From Bacillus kexueae (GTDB lineage Bacteria; Bacillota; Bacilli; Bacillales; Aeribacillaceae), in contig NZ_JALAZE010000001.1 of the NCBI RefSeq assembly GCF_022809095.1, positions 372,001-436,000 of the forward strand: a DNA stretch of 64,000 bases, in the 5' to 3' direction. Position numbers and translations under genes: made by a program. The notes under the pieces are model-generated. The model ran no database searches and was not told the origin of the DNA. It saw nothing but the letters and a program-made list of their open reading frames with translations. This document shows, piece by piece, positions 33,742 to 42,847 of this stretch (position 1 is the first letter of the stretch; each line of letters starts with the position of its first letter).

Positions 33742-35201
33742 GGTATCATCCGCCTTTTATAGGCTAAAAGGGCGCGAACTGTACATTCATAAACCCCTTT
33801 TCCGATTAACTTTCCTGCTTTCGTAATCGTACCTGCATAGTCAATCGTTTCTCCTTGTTGCGTGGCAGCAATTAAGATGCTATCGGTTGAGGTTCCTGTA
33901 GCAATCGTGTTTGTGACCGTGTCTTTTATTTTTTCATCGGCCATCGCTTTTGCTTTCGCTTCAGTTGCGGTCATGACCGCTTGGATAAACGCTTCATCCG
34001 ATAAATTTCCTTCAATCAACACCCATGTGTTAATCGTTCCCGCATAGCTTTCAAACACATGCTTTTCGCATTCCGCAACATTAACCGCATTGCTGACACC
34101 TGCGGTTACTACTACAACGACCTTAATTTCACCATCGCTCCATTCATCGATGGCCACATCAGTGAGGTTTGCAGCTGTCATCATGCCGACTGTCTCCTTC
34201 GGATGAAAATGGTGCTTTTGTAAATACATCTCCATCTCACTTTTGACGTCATCGCATTTGTAATTTTTTGGGACGTGACGATTGACAAACGAACGATACC
34301 AACCAAACCCAGCTCCAATCACTCCAGAAGAGAGTGTTTTCAACGGTTTCGGTAATTGAAGAGAAATGATTTCATTCGACACAGCAATATCGCTTGAGCG
34401 AAAAACGGTCTTATTTTCTTCTTGAAACGGATGAGCAATCATTACTTGTGGCTTTGGCAACTCAGGATGTGGTCGCTTTTTCACAGACGTTTCGTATACT
34501 CGTTCGATGAGCTTTTCCTCCACGACATGATTGGGGTCATCCAGAGCCATTTGCCTGCCATCTTTCATCAATAACAACCGGTCGCAATACAAGCTCGCTA
34601 AGTTTAAATCATGGAAGATAGATATAACCGTTAACCCTTTTTGAATGGACCACTCTTTTAAGTGATCAAGAAGTTGTTTTTGATGGGAGATATCCAAGTG
34701 GTTCGTCGGTTCGTCTAACAATAAGAGAACAGGTTCTTGCGCGAGGGCTTGCGCTAAAAACACGCGCTGTTTTTCTCCGCCGCTTAATTCACTTAAGCGA
34801 TGATTGGCATACGCCTCAATTTCCGTAATGGCCATTGCCTCCGTTACAACCTTCTCATCCTTTTCCGTCCATTGTTTAAATAATCCTTTTTGAAACGGAT
34901 AGCGACCGAGGGACACCGTTTCTTTCACGGTGTATTCGAACGAAGCGCTTTGCATTTGCGGCAAGACTGCGACTTTTTTAGCCAATTGTTTCGCCGAAAA
35001 ATGTGATAAAGGCTTATCTTCTAATGAAATGGTTCCTGTTTTCACCGAAATGAGCCCGCTGATCATTTTTAGTAAAGTTGTCTTTCCGCTTCCATTCGGA
35101 CCTAAAATACCGAAAAACTCTCCCTTCTCTACCGTAAAGTTAAGGTCATGAACAATCGTTTCCCCGTGATATCCTCCTGAAATGTTCTCCACTTGTAACA
35201 T
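33738..35201 (-). CDS. btuD: BtuD-CbiZ fusion: corrinoid ABC ATPase with adenosylcobinamide amidohydrolase
   Basis: A 487-aa two-domain protein. Residues 1-250 are an ABC ATPase with Walker A (GILGPNGSGKTTLLKMISGL), signature LSGGEKQR, Walker B (PVLLLLDEPTNHLD) and the H-loop in SIFHDLNLASLYCDR. Residues about 290-487 are a CbiZ domain (SSGVIGAGFGWYRSFVNRHV; VVTAGVSNAVNVAE; NTIATGTSTDSILIAATQQG). CbiZ cleaves the aminopropanol linker of cobinamides to give cobyric acid, so transport is tied to remodelling. B. subtilis YvrA has a similar layout. The ATG at 35201 follows AAGAGG. Confidence 0.92.
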   Translation of the reverse strand: MLQVENISGGYHGETIVHDLNFTVEKGEFFGILGPNGSGKTTLLKMISGLISVKTGTISLEDKPLSHFSAKQLAKKVAVLPQMQSASFEYTVKETVSLGRYPFQKGLFKQWTEKDEKVVTEAMAITEIEAYANHRLSELSGGEKQRVFLAQALAQEPVLLLLDEPTNHLDISHQKQLLDHLKEWSIQKGLTVISIFHDLNLASLYCDRLLLMKDGRQMALDDPNHVVEEKLIERVYETSVKKRPHPELPKPQVMIAHPFQEENKTVFRSSDIAVSNEIISLQLPKPLKTLSSGVIGAGFGWYRSFVNRHVPKNYKCDDVKSEMEMYLQKHHFHPKETVGMMTAANLTDVAIDEWSDGEIKVVVVVTAGVSNAVNVAECEKHVFESYAGTINTWVLIEGNLSDEAFIQAVMTATEAKAKAMADEKIKDTVTNTIATGTSTDSILIAATQQGETIDYAGTITKAGKLIGKGVYECTVRALLAYKRRMIP

Positions 35202-35203
35202 CG

Positions 35204-36265
35204 TTATCCTCTTCTTTCTACCCGTTGTCGAATTAAAATGATGGCAAAAATCGGTGCGCCAATTAAAGCCGTAATGACTCCAATCGGAAGCTCCGTTGGT
35301 GATATAATGGTTCGGGCGACTAAGTCTGCACACATTAAAAACGCTGCGCCAAAGAGCATCGAAAGCGGCAATAAATGACGGTGGTCAGGGCCAAAGAGCA
35401 ATCTGATTAAATGTGGAATGACTAGTCCGACAAATCCGATCGTACCTGAGACGGCAACGGCCGCCCCTGTTAAAATAGATGCCGCAAACAAGATGAATAG
35501 CTTTTTCTTCCGCGTATCCACCCCTAAATAATGAGCTTTCTCTTCCCCAAACGACAAGGCATTGAGGGTAGTTCCTTGGAAAACTAAAAGAATCGAGCCA
35601 ATGAAAAAAAACGGCGCAATTAATTGAACGTACTCCCATCCGCGCATCGACACGCTTCCTAATAACCATGTAATAATCTGTCGTAACTCTTCACCCGTTA
35701 ACGCAATCATTAAAGAAATAAATGCACTTAAAAAGGAACTCGTAATAATTCCTGTTAAAATAATCGTTTCCATTTTCATCGAACGCTCAATCATTTGCGT
35801 AAAAACTAACACGATGAAAAGAGTAATAAACCCTGTCACAATGCTTATAAATGGGAGAGTTAGTTGTCCTAAAAAGGGAATTTGAATCCCAAAAAACAAA
35901 ACGAAAACAGCACCTAAAGATGCGCCTGATGAAATCCCTAGCGTGTATGGGTCGGCAAGTGGATTTTGCAATAATCCTTGAAAGGCGGCTCCTGCAAGGG
36001 CTAAAGAAGCCCCAACAAGACCCGCCAATAATACGCGTGGTAACCGTATGTCCAACACGATATTTTCGTGCATTTTTTCAGTCGTCGGCAGCAATTCAGT
36101 TTCAAACAGGGCGTGTGAAAATATATCTAATATCGTACGCACTGGAATATGAATGGTCCCGATTGATATCGAAATCAACAACGACACGACGAAAAATATC
36201 GACACGATACCATACGGCATGATTTTATTCGTTTGCAAAAACGTCTGGATAGATGGCTTTTGCAA
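35204..36265 (-). CDS. btuC: cobalamin/corrinoid ABC transporter permease BtuC
   Basis: A 353-aa FecCD/BtuC-type permease with about ten helices. Family motifs: DIRLPRVLLAGLVGASLALAG, GAAFQGLLQNPLADPYTLGI, and GFVGLVIPHLIRLLFGPDHR, with TELPIGVITALIGAPIFA near the end. The TTG at 36265 lies 9 bases from AAGGAG inside the 3' end of btuF (41-base overlap). The alternative TTG at 36283 overlaps the site. It works with BtuF and the ATPase half of BtuD-CbiZ. Confidence 0.92.
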   Translation of the reverse strand: MQKPSIQTFLQTNKIMPYGIVSIFFVVSLLISISIGTIHIPVRTILDIFSHALFETELLPTTEKMHENIVLDIRLPRVLLAGLVGASLALAGAAFQGLLQNPLADPYTLGISSGASLGAVFVLFFGIQIPFLGQLTLPFISIVTGFITLFIVLVFTQMIERSMKMETIILTGIITSSFLSAFISLMIALTGEELRQIITWLLGSVSMRGWEYVQLIAPFFFIGSILLVFQGTTLNALSFGEEKAHYLGVDTRKKKLFILFAASILTGAAVAVSGTIGFVGLVIPHLIRLLFGPDHRHLLPLSMLFGAAFLMCADLVARTIISPTELPIGVITALIGAPIFAIILIRQRVERRG

Positions 36266-37193
36266 GCTCTTCGACTCCTTCAACGAGACGTGGACCGGAA
36301 CGCGTTACTTTATCCGAATTCACATCGTATACGCTTTTCGTTTGAATTGCACTCACATCTTGCCACCCATCACGTGAAAGAACTTGTTCAACTGCATCTG
36401 GCGTGTAATACCCATACGTTGTAATGATGACGTCTGGATTCTTTTCAATGACTGCTTCTTCAGAAACTTGCGGCCATCCTTCTTCTTCAATGATGTTTTT
36501 CGCATTGATGATCATTAGCATTTCATCCATGAACGTCCCTTTACCTGTTGTATAAAGAGTTGGGTCCACTTCGACAAACACAGACTTTTGATCAGCTTCA
36601 GCAATTTCAGAAGCTTTCGCCTTAATGTCAGCTACTTTTGCTTTCATTTCTTCCACAACTGTCGCCGCTTCATCCTTAGCACCTGTTAGCGTCCCAATTG
36701 TTTCAATTGTTTTGTACACTTGCTCAAAAGACGTAGCATCTTCAACGACAAACACAGGAATGCCCGCATTTTTCAGCTGATTTAAACCTTCTTCTGAATT
36801 ATGTGCACCTGACGCATGCGCCAACACTAAATCTGGTTGTAACGAAATGATTTTTTCAACATTAAAGTCCATGCCACCGATTTTTTCGATGGACGTAACC
36901 TCTTCTGGGTAGTTGTCAAAGTCCGTCACACCTACCACTTTATCGCCTAAACCAAGTTCAAACGCAATCTCTGTATTACTCGGAATAAGCGAGACAATTT
37001 GCTTCGGCTCTTCCTCAATTGTCACTTCTTCACCGAGTGCATCGGTTACCGTTACCGGAAAAGCTGCCTCTACATTTTCAGTCGTTTCTTGATTTTGTGT
37101 GTTTGGTTCTTCGCTTTCATTAGCCGCATTACATCCAGCTAGCACAGAAAGCGATAAAAGAAACGCAGCCAATAATAAATGTAGCTTCTTCAT
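36225..37193 (-). CDS. btuF: corrinoid-binding lipoprotein BtuF
   Basis: A 322-aa extracellular solute-binding lipoprotein, first gene of the B12 operon. The signal peptide ends in lipobox LAGC (Cys about residue 20), followed by an acidic Ser/Asn/Glu linker. The periplasmic-binding core (PKQIVSLIPSNTEIAFELGL, VVGVTDFDNYP, VLAHASGAHNSEEGLNQLK) is of the class III BtuF/FecB type. AAAGGGGG precedes the ATG at 37193. It is controlled by the cobalamin riboswitch upstream. Confidence 0.92.
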   Translation of the reverse strand: MKKLHLLLAAFLLSLSVLAGCNAANESEEPNTQNQETTENVEAAFPVTVTDALGEEVTIEEEPKQIVSLIPSNTEIAFELGLGDKVVGVTDFDNYPEEVTSIEKIGGMDFNVEKIISLQPDLVLAHASGAHNSEEGLNQLKNAGIPVFVVEDATSFEQVYKTIETIGTLTGAKDEAATVVEEMKAKVADIKAKASEIAEADQKSVFVEVDPTLYTTGKGTFMDEMLMIINAKNIIEEEGWPQVSEEAVIEKNPDVIITTYGYYTPDAVEQVLSRDGWQDVSAIQTKSVYDVNSDKVTRSGPRLVEGVEELAKAIYPDVFANE

Positions 37194-37269
37194 CTTTTTG
37201 TTTCCCCCTTTAGTATGTATCAAGCTGCTCGTCATAAAGGCTTTTATCTATTAAATGCCTCTTTGGTGA

Positions 37270-37560
37270 GCAAAAAAAAACATCTCCCAACGAATAGGAG
37301 ATGTCGAAAACGGATGTCATCATCTGCTTATGTAAAAGCAAAAAACGGGTCGCCTCAACACCTCCCTATCCTCGTAGGGCTATCGGTGCACACAAACAGG
37401 CAGGTCTCCTGGCTCATGATCATCGCTCCTCAACCCTTCCCGTACCATTCGTACAGTGGGTGTATTTGAGTCGCTCCCATTCACAGTGGCGGGACCGCGT
37501 TGGATTTTCACCAACTTCCCTTTTAACTGACAGGATATGTCAGCACCTGTTTGATTTTGT
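37270..37560 (-). ncRNA. cobalamin riboswitch controlling the btu/cob operon
   Basis: On the minus strand the leader has AGGTGC near its 5' end, GGGAAGTTGGTGAAAATCC, GCGGTCCCGCCACTGT, and the B12-box region GAGCCAGGAGACCTGCC (37418-37400), in the order of the cobalamin class. Downstream, CATCTCC/GGAGATG with a T-run (37305-37270) is an intrinsic terminator. A TATAAT box lies near 37583. Elevated adenosylcobalamin should switch the operon off. I see no gene in the rest of 37561-37713. Confidence 0.94.
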
Positions 37561-37713
37561 ATGAATTTGTCACACTGAGGTTATTATACACTATAATTTT
37601 GCGTTCGGGTAGAGTGAAAAATAAAAAATTATCTAAAATATCATATTATTATGATTAGGGATAAAGTGGATTCTTTCTCAATCGTTAACATTTGTACATG
37701 AAATACGTTTCCC

Positions 37714-38814
37714 CTACTGTTTCGCACTTTCAATAATCCCAAAGTCTTTAATTTCGATATTCGGTTTCACGTTGACGGTTGATTGTGAGAACACTTCAAA
37801 CCATTTGTCCTCGATTTTTTTCCACTTTTCGTATTCATATGCTCTTGCGTATAGGCCAAACCCAACTGGGTCTATTTTTTGTTCCTGCATCCGCTTAATC
37901 AATTCTTCTGCTTTTTTCTCCATTTCGGTTTCAATCATTTTCGTTAACTTCTTTTTATCTTTTGCTTCTTCATTTTCTGTAACCACTTCTTCTAATGTGA
38001 CATCCATCGAAATTTCGACCGTAAAGTCAAACGTACCGCCACTTTCCTTCACGGTGTAATCATAGTTCGCATTACTAATATTCATAGACACAACTTGTTC
38101 AGCATCGTTCAACTCTAAGATAAATGGCACAGGCTCGTTCACTTGTCTCGTTAAAATGAGAAGAATGGCACTATTATATATGTCTAGTGAGTCGACATAC
38201 GTTCCTTTTTCATTTAGTAAAGCTATGCCGGTTACACGAATCCCATCTTTCACCGTTGCAAGCTCAGGAATATACGGGGTAACCGTTTTTTGTTCCACTT
38301 TCTTCCGAAATAACGCCAACGTTGTATCGGCGGTCGTTTCATTTTGATAGGCACTTTTGAGTAAGTTATTTAAAAAGATACCGAAACGCGGTTTATCAGG
38401 CGTTTCCAACCGTAGCAAATCATCGACTGGTCCGTTAAACATGACGACATACGCATTGGCACTACTTCGTGCATCTCGGTAAAAATAGTCAATAATAGGG
38501 AGTGGCTCTTCCTTTTCCAACAATTTTTTCGACAAAATCACAGCCTGAATTTTCCCGGTTACGACTGATCCGTTACTCATTACATCAAAATATTGCGCCG
38601 CTTCCCGAACGGAATTCGCTTGTACTTCTAGCACCTGACTTTTTTCCGATGCTTCAATGGAGAACACAGGACTCATTTGATAGAAAGTATACTTTTCTTC
38701 CTTCCCTTCATCGATGCCTAATACGAGCATCACGACCGTATCTTCAATGTCTAATACGTCTCCACAACCTGTAAGCATCAAAACGCAACAAATGATCCAC
38801 CATTTTTTAACCAT
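37714..38814 (-). CDS. Ger(x)C family germinant receptor lipoprotein
   Basis: A 366-aa lipoprotein C-subunit of a spore germinant receptor in the inner spore membrane. The lipobox LTGC places the lipidated Cys at residue 17. GDVLDIEDTVVMLVLGIDEG is the typical start of the mature domain. The C-terminal domain (YTVKESGGTFDFTVEISMDV, KMIETEMEKKAEELIKRMQE, DPVGFGLYARAYEYEKWKKI) matches GerAC/KC. AAGGAG lies before the ATG, which directly follows the B-subunit stop. Which germinant it serves is not readable. Confidence 0.9.
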   Translation of the reverse strand: MVKKWWIICCVLMLTGCGDVLDIEDTVVMLVLGIDEGKEEKYTFYQMSPVFSIEASEKSQVLEVQANSVREAAQYFDVMSNGSVVTGKIQAVILSKKLLEKEEPLPIIDYFYRDARSSANAYVVMFNGPVDDLLRLETPDKPRFGIFLNNLLKSAYQNETTADTTLALFRKKVEQKTVTPYIPELATVKDGIRVTGIALLNEKGTYVDSLDIYNSAILLILTRQVNEPVPFILELNDAEQVVSMNISNANYDYTVKESGGTFDFTVEISMDVTLEEVVTENEEAKDKKKLTKMIETEMEKKAEELIKRMQEQKIDPVGFGLYARAYEYEKWKKIEDKWFEVFSQSTVNVKPNIEIKDFGIIESAKQ

Positions 38815-39912
38815 TTAATTCTCCTTCTTTTTCAACCGTTTTTTCACGAGAACAATAATGAGTAAAAGCAATGGAAACACATAAATTAACCAAAAGCCAA
38901 AGTTTGTCCAAATCCCGCCTATCGCTGATAACGTATCATGAGATGGATTATAAAGTATGGCTGTAATCGCTAGTAGGATCGCCAATACATATAAGACGTA
39001 CTGATGATCTTTCCAGCTAACAATTTGTGTCACACCTAAAGACGAAAAAAGCAAAAAGGGAATTCCTGTCGTGGAGATTTGGAACATATAAACCGAGAGA
39101 AAGATAATCTCCAATCGCTCCAAAAAAGCAAATGAAATCGGTTTTAATAAACTGAGCGTTGGCCAAATTAATTCCTGTAAGTGATCTAAGTTAAAAACAA
39201 CAAAACATGTAATCGTAATTTGTAAAAACACGATACACGTAATCGTGTTTGCGATAAAAATACCGAGATATGCTTTTTTTTGATCCTTTAAAAAGGGATA
39301 TAAAATGAAAGCGACCTCAAATCCTAAAAAGGAGAAGATTGTCGTTTTCACACCCGCTAGAACTTCTTTCCAGTTCCCATCTAGAATAGGCATTAAGTTG
39401 AGCCACGTGGCATCTTTTAATGGCACTAATAAGACTAATGGCATCCAAAGCGTTAACAAAAAGATAAGCTGAGAATATCTACCGATGATCCGTACACCAT
39501 TTCGCGCGATAAATACCCATGGGAAGAGCACTAAAAAAACGAGTAAAAAGTATAGCGTTTCAGGTAGAACCCACACAACTAAAATCCGAATCGTCGTCGT
39601 TAAAATAATGTATGACCCTATCGAAAAATAAACAACCCATACAAAAGCGATTAACCGACCAATCCATTTTCCAAACGTGCGGACTAATAAATCATAAATC
39701 GTATCTTTCGGATGCTGCTTCATTACGGTAATGATGATGAAGCTTCCGATTAAAGATACGACATACCCAATTAAAATGGATATCCATCCGCTCGTTTGAG
39801 CAACCGCTGCAATATCGCGGGGAAGGGTTAACACCCCGATGCCCACTTGAACACCGTTGATGATGAAAATGTATTGTAAAAGGGTTATGTCATTGAACAT
39901 CGTTCGGTTCAT
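38815..39912 (-). CDS. Ger(x)B family germinant receptor permease
   Basis: A 365-aa protein with about ten helices, of the GerB/APC superfamily. It binds germinants within the receptor complex. Family features: FNDITLLQYIFIINGVQVGI, GVLTLPRDIAAVAQTSGWIS, and the KTTIFSFLGFEVAFILYPFL segment. The ATG at 39912 is 6 bases after AGGTG; a GTG three codons upstream is possible. It is coupled to the A gene (9-base gap) and the C gene (adjacent). Confidence 0.92.
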   Translation of the reverse strand: MNRTMFNDITLLQYIFIINGVQVGIGVLTLPRDIAAVAQTSGWISILIGYVVSLIGSFIIITVMKQHPKDTIYDLLVRTFGKWIGRLIAFVWVVYFSIGSYIILTTTIRILVVWVLPETLYFLLVFLVLFPWVFIARNGVRIIGRYSQLIFLLTLWMPLVLLVPLKDATWLNLMPILDGNWKEVLAGVKTTIFSFLGFEVAFILYPFLKDQKKAYLGIFIANTITCIVFLQITITCFVVFNLDHLQELIWPTLSLLKPISFAFLERLEIIFLSVYMFQISTTGIPFLLFSSLGVTQIVSWKDHQYVLYVLAILLAITAILYNPSHDTLSAIGGIWTNFGFWLIYVFPLLLLIIVLVKKRLKKKEN

Positions 39913-39921
39913 TCGTATCAC

Positions 39922-41400
39922 CTATTTTTTTTGATGTTTCACAAACTTCGTCCCCATTTTTGGTAAGCGAAGGATGAGATCTCCCCAATATTTAAACCGT
40001 GTTGGAGAGAATGGATTTCCATACGGTGTTCCAAGTGATTCTAGTGCAATTAAGTGCCCGATTAAAAGCATCACACCAAACATAATGCCAATCATTCCGA
40101 AAAACGCTGCAATCAACATGAACGCAAATCGGAGCAAACGTGCCCCAGCCGCAAAATCTTGATTCGGTAGGATGAACGAAGAAATTGCCGTTAACGCCAC
40201 GACGATAACCATGATATTACTAACTAAACCCGCTTCAACTGCCGCTTGTCCGATAACGATACCACCGACAATCCCCACTGTTTGACCGATTGGAGCAGGG
40301 AGCCTTAATCCAGCTTCCCGCAACGTTTCCAGTGTAACTTCCATGATATAAGCTTCAATAATAGGTGGAAGCGGAACCCGCTCTCGTGATTCCGCTACTG
40401 ATACATATAAGTTGATGGGGATAACTTCATAATGAAACGATAATACCGCAATATATATCGACGGAAGTAAAATGGATAAGAAAAACGCCGCAAATCGTAA
40501 GAAACGAATAAACGACACGACGCTCCATCGCAAATTGTAATCATCTACCGTATGAAAAAAGGAAGCAAAATTACTCGGCCCAACTAGTACACCAGATGAA
40601 TGATCCATAAACATCGCTATTCTTCCTTGTAAAAGGTGCATACTCACCGTATCCGGTCGCTCAGTCGTTAAAAATTGTGGGAAAGGTGAATACGGATTAT
40701 CTTCAATCATTTCCTCCAATCCCCCGATGGTTAAGAGCGTATCGACATCTACTTTTTTTAATCGGTTCTCTAGCTCAACCAACACATCCCCATGGACTAA
40801 ATCATCTAAAAACATAAGGGAAACGGTACATTTTTTCCGTCGCCCAAGTTGATAATGTTTGATTTTTAAGCTTTGACCATCGACATATTGCCGCACCATT
40901 GAAATATTATCTTCCCGCACTTCGATAAAGCCGAGATGCGTCCCCTTCAGCATCGACTCCGTTTGCGGCTCTTCAATCGAGCGCTTCGGAACGCCGCTCG
41001 TTGAAAACACAAACAATTTGTTGACACCATCTATAAATAAAATCGTATGTCCCTTCAACAACAAATCGTAAATCGAATCGATGACAATCTCATCATTCGC
41101 ATGGTATTCGTATAGGGTAGCTAGCGGATTAAACGAATCAGAGTGATCCTCATACATTAATGGATGTAAAATTTTTTCCTGAACCTTTTGCTCATCCACT
41201 AACCCATTCACATACAAAATCTCCGCTTCTTTATGAGAATTAATTAAAAAGCGGCGGTAAGCCAAATGCGAGATCTGCAGTTGGTCCTTTAAAAAACGTA
41301 AATTTTCACCTAAAGTGAAGCTACACGGCATTTGCGTAACAGGCTTCGATTGTTTTGATTCCGTTGAAAAAAGCATCTTTTTCCACCATTGATTCCGCAT
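39922..41400 (-). CDS. Ger(x)A family germinant receptor A-subunit
   Basis: A 492-aa GerA/KA-type protein with a large cytoplasmic N-terminal domain (LGENLRFLKDQLQISHLAYR; TILFIDGVNKLFVFSTSGVP) and a C-terminal membrane domain. The central ERPDTVSMHLLQGRIAMFMD and PINLYVSVAESRERVPLPPI are diagnostic. The ATG at 41400 is 6 bases from GAGGGA. It is the first gene of the A-B-C operon. A weak sigma-G-like promoter lies about 30-60 bp upstream, consistent with forespore expression of ger operons. Confidence 0.94.
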   Translation of the reverse strand: MRNQWWKKMLFSTESKQSKPVTQMPCSFTLGENLRFLKDQLQISHLAYRRFLINSHKEAEILYVNGLVDEQKVQEKILHPLMYEDHSDSFNPLATLYEYHANDEIVIDSIYDLLLKGHTILFIDGVNKLFVFSTSGVPKRSIEEPQTESMLKGTHLGFIEVREDNISMVRQYVDGQSLKIKHYQLGRRKKCTVSLMFLDDLVHGDVLVELENRLKKVDVDTLLTIGGLEEMIEDNPYSPFPQFLTTERPDTVSMHLLQGRIAMFMDHSSGVLVGPSNFASFFHTVDDYNLRWSVVSFIRFLRFAAFFLSILLPSIYIAVLSFHYEVIPINLYVSVAESRERVPLPPIIEAYIMEVTLETLREAGLRLPAPIGQTVGIVGGIVIGQAAVEAGLVSNIMVIVVALTAISSFILPNQDFAAGARLLRFAFMLIAAFFGMIGIMFGVMLLIGHLIALESLGTPYGNPFSPTRFKYWGDLILRLPKMGTKFVKHQKK

Positions 41401-41432
41401 AACACTTCCCTCACTTTTAGGCGTAGTTTCCC

Positions 41433-41462
41433 TTATTGTTTTCACACATTGGAAATTTATGC
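41433..41462 (-). promoter_or_regulatory. weak candidate sigma-G promoter of the ger operon
   Basis: On the minus strand GCATA (41462-41458), 19-bp spacer, CAATAA (41438-41433). The -35 is good, the -10 weak and the spacing 1 bp long. Known sigma-G control of ger operons is the main reason to list it. Confidence 0.3.
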
Positions 41463-41541
41463 ACGACTTAGCGAGTGAAAGGAAGAAAAGTATAAGTTTT
41501 GGGATTTGAAATGTTGGCGATGCATAGTTAAAGTTTCCGTT

Positions 41542-41653
41542 GTTTCGGCCGAAGTTCTAAGGTTTGGCCCAAGGGCACGAGCTTTCCGCCCAAGTTTCTG
41601 AATCTCCGCCCGAATGACCAAACTCTACGCCCAAATTTCAAAGTCTTCCCCAA
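41542..41653. repeat. degenerate 19-21-bp array with (C/G)GCCC core (array C)
   Basis: Six GCC(C)-type cores followed by (C/G)AA occur at about 41547, 41566, 41587, 41607, 41628 and 41647, that is at 19-21-bp steps. In between, TTTCTGAAT, ATGACCAAA and ATTTCAAAG vary. On the minus strand each core reads TTGGGCGGA or similar. It lies in the 370-bp gap between the ger operon and the DUF4275 gene. No reading frame is attached. Confidence 0.7.
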
Positions 41654-41768
41654 AAAATTTTACACACAAAAAGGCTTGGACCTTTTTTAATAAGTAGTTC
41701 CGATAATGTGGAGAAAATCTAAAAAACGTTTAATTAACACATAAAAACGCTTGGAAACCCAAGCGTTT

Positions 41769-42212
41769 TTATATTTTTTCTTTTCGGCTAAAATAAGGAC
41801 CACACCAACCTGTTTCGTGTGTTATTACAAAAGTCCAACGAAAATGTTTATCTACAATGTACATATCTATACCAGTTTCATCTGTTAAGTCGTCGGTGTT
41901 AAACATTGAAGCATTTTCAAGGAGTAAGGCGTATTCGGAATCTTGGAAGAAGATATAACATTTATTTTTTGGCTCATTGTTAAAAGCCTCTTCAGCTTTT
42001 TCACCTTCAAGACAATCCTTCTTCTTATAGCTGAATAGATGCCATAGATAGCCGCCAAAACCCCCGTTATCGAATAAATAAATTTTCCTTTTTTCTTTAT
42101 CACTAAGATGATTGGCGAAATTTTTCTCCCATTCCTTCTGTAAATACGTTCCCCATTTCGGTATTTCTTTTACCTTAATGTTTTTGTTTTTCAATTTATC
42201 TACTAAGTCCAT
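41769..42212 (-). CDS. DUF4275 family protein
   Basis: A 147-aa soluble protein of the DUF4275 family. The recalled signature YLFDNGGFGGYLWHLFSYKK lies at about residues 45-64. The C-terminus ends with WTFVITHETGWCGPYFSRKE. GAGGGG precedes the ATG. The function of the family is unknown. It is rich in Asn/Lys codons and lower in GC than the ger genes upstream. It lies 21 bp downstream of the kinase pseudogene on the same strand; similar small genes often sit in variable islands. Confidence 0.75.
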   Translation of the reverse strand: MDLVDKLKNKNIKVKEIPKWGTYLQKEWEKNFANHLSDKEKRKIYLFDNGGFGGYLWHLFSYKKKDCLEGEKAEEAFNNEPKNKCYIFFQDSEYALLLENASMFNTDDLTDETGIDMYIVDKHFRWTFVITHETGWCGPYFSRKEKI

Positions 42213-42233
42213 TAGAATCCCCTCAAGCCTTTT

Positions 42234-42740
42234 TTATTGAAGCTCCTCTATGAAATGTTTTACTTCTTTTGGTGATTTTAATATAATGACTTTCTTATGA
42301 GCAGATAGTTGTGTAAGTTTCTTTACGATGTCTGGTCTCTTCGTTTTAGGGTAATACCATATCCATTTGTAAAAATCAAAGTCGAATTTTTCTTTGCAAC
42401 CTTCTGCCATGTCCGGTCTTGATTTGTTTCGATACTGCCACATTCTTTTCAATGCACGATATATACAAATTGTCCGATGAATATCAAGGAAAATGATCGT
42501 ATCTGCCGCGTTAAGTCTTATATCCATCGTTCCTCCGTAGTTCCCATCAATTATCCACTCTTCTTTTTTCACTAAATCGTTTTGGACTTTTCTTTGTTCA
42601 TCTTTAGGGACACCTTCTCAATTAGGCTTCCAAAATAGCGTATCAAGATGATATACATCGATTCCTAATTTTACACCTAATTTCCTTGCTAATGTTGATT
42701 TCCCAGCCCCTCCTGAACCAATTAACATTATTTTTTTCAT
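42234..42740 (-). pseudogene. P-loop nucleotide kinase (topology-modulation/adenylate kinase-like) with an in-frame TGA
   Basis: The frame opens with a strong AAGGGGGG site and ATG at 42740 and reads KKIMLIGSGGAGKSTLARKL, a good P-loop. It continues through YHLDTLFWKPN and then meets TGA at codon 41 (42620-42618), where relatives have Trp (TGG). After it the same frame continues intact (EGVPKDEQRKVQNDLVKKEE, WIIDGNYGGTMDIRLNAADT) to a normal stop. A single G-to-A change explains it. It may be a real nonsense mutation, a sequencing error or, least likely, readthrough. Confidence 0.82.
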
Positions 42741-42803
42741 AAAATCCCCCCTTTGTGCATCCAGCGTTTTATTTTAACATGAAATTACCATTATCTTCAT
42801 ATA

Positions 42804-42841
42804 AAAAGTAGACCAAATCATATGCGATTTGGTCTACTTTA
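42804..42841 (-). terminator. intrinsic terminator of the gabT operon
   Basis: AAAGTAGACCAAATC / GATTTGGTCTACTTT perfect 15-bp stem just after the gabT stop. Confidence 0.88.
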
Positions 42842-42847
42842 CTTCAT

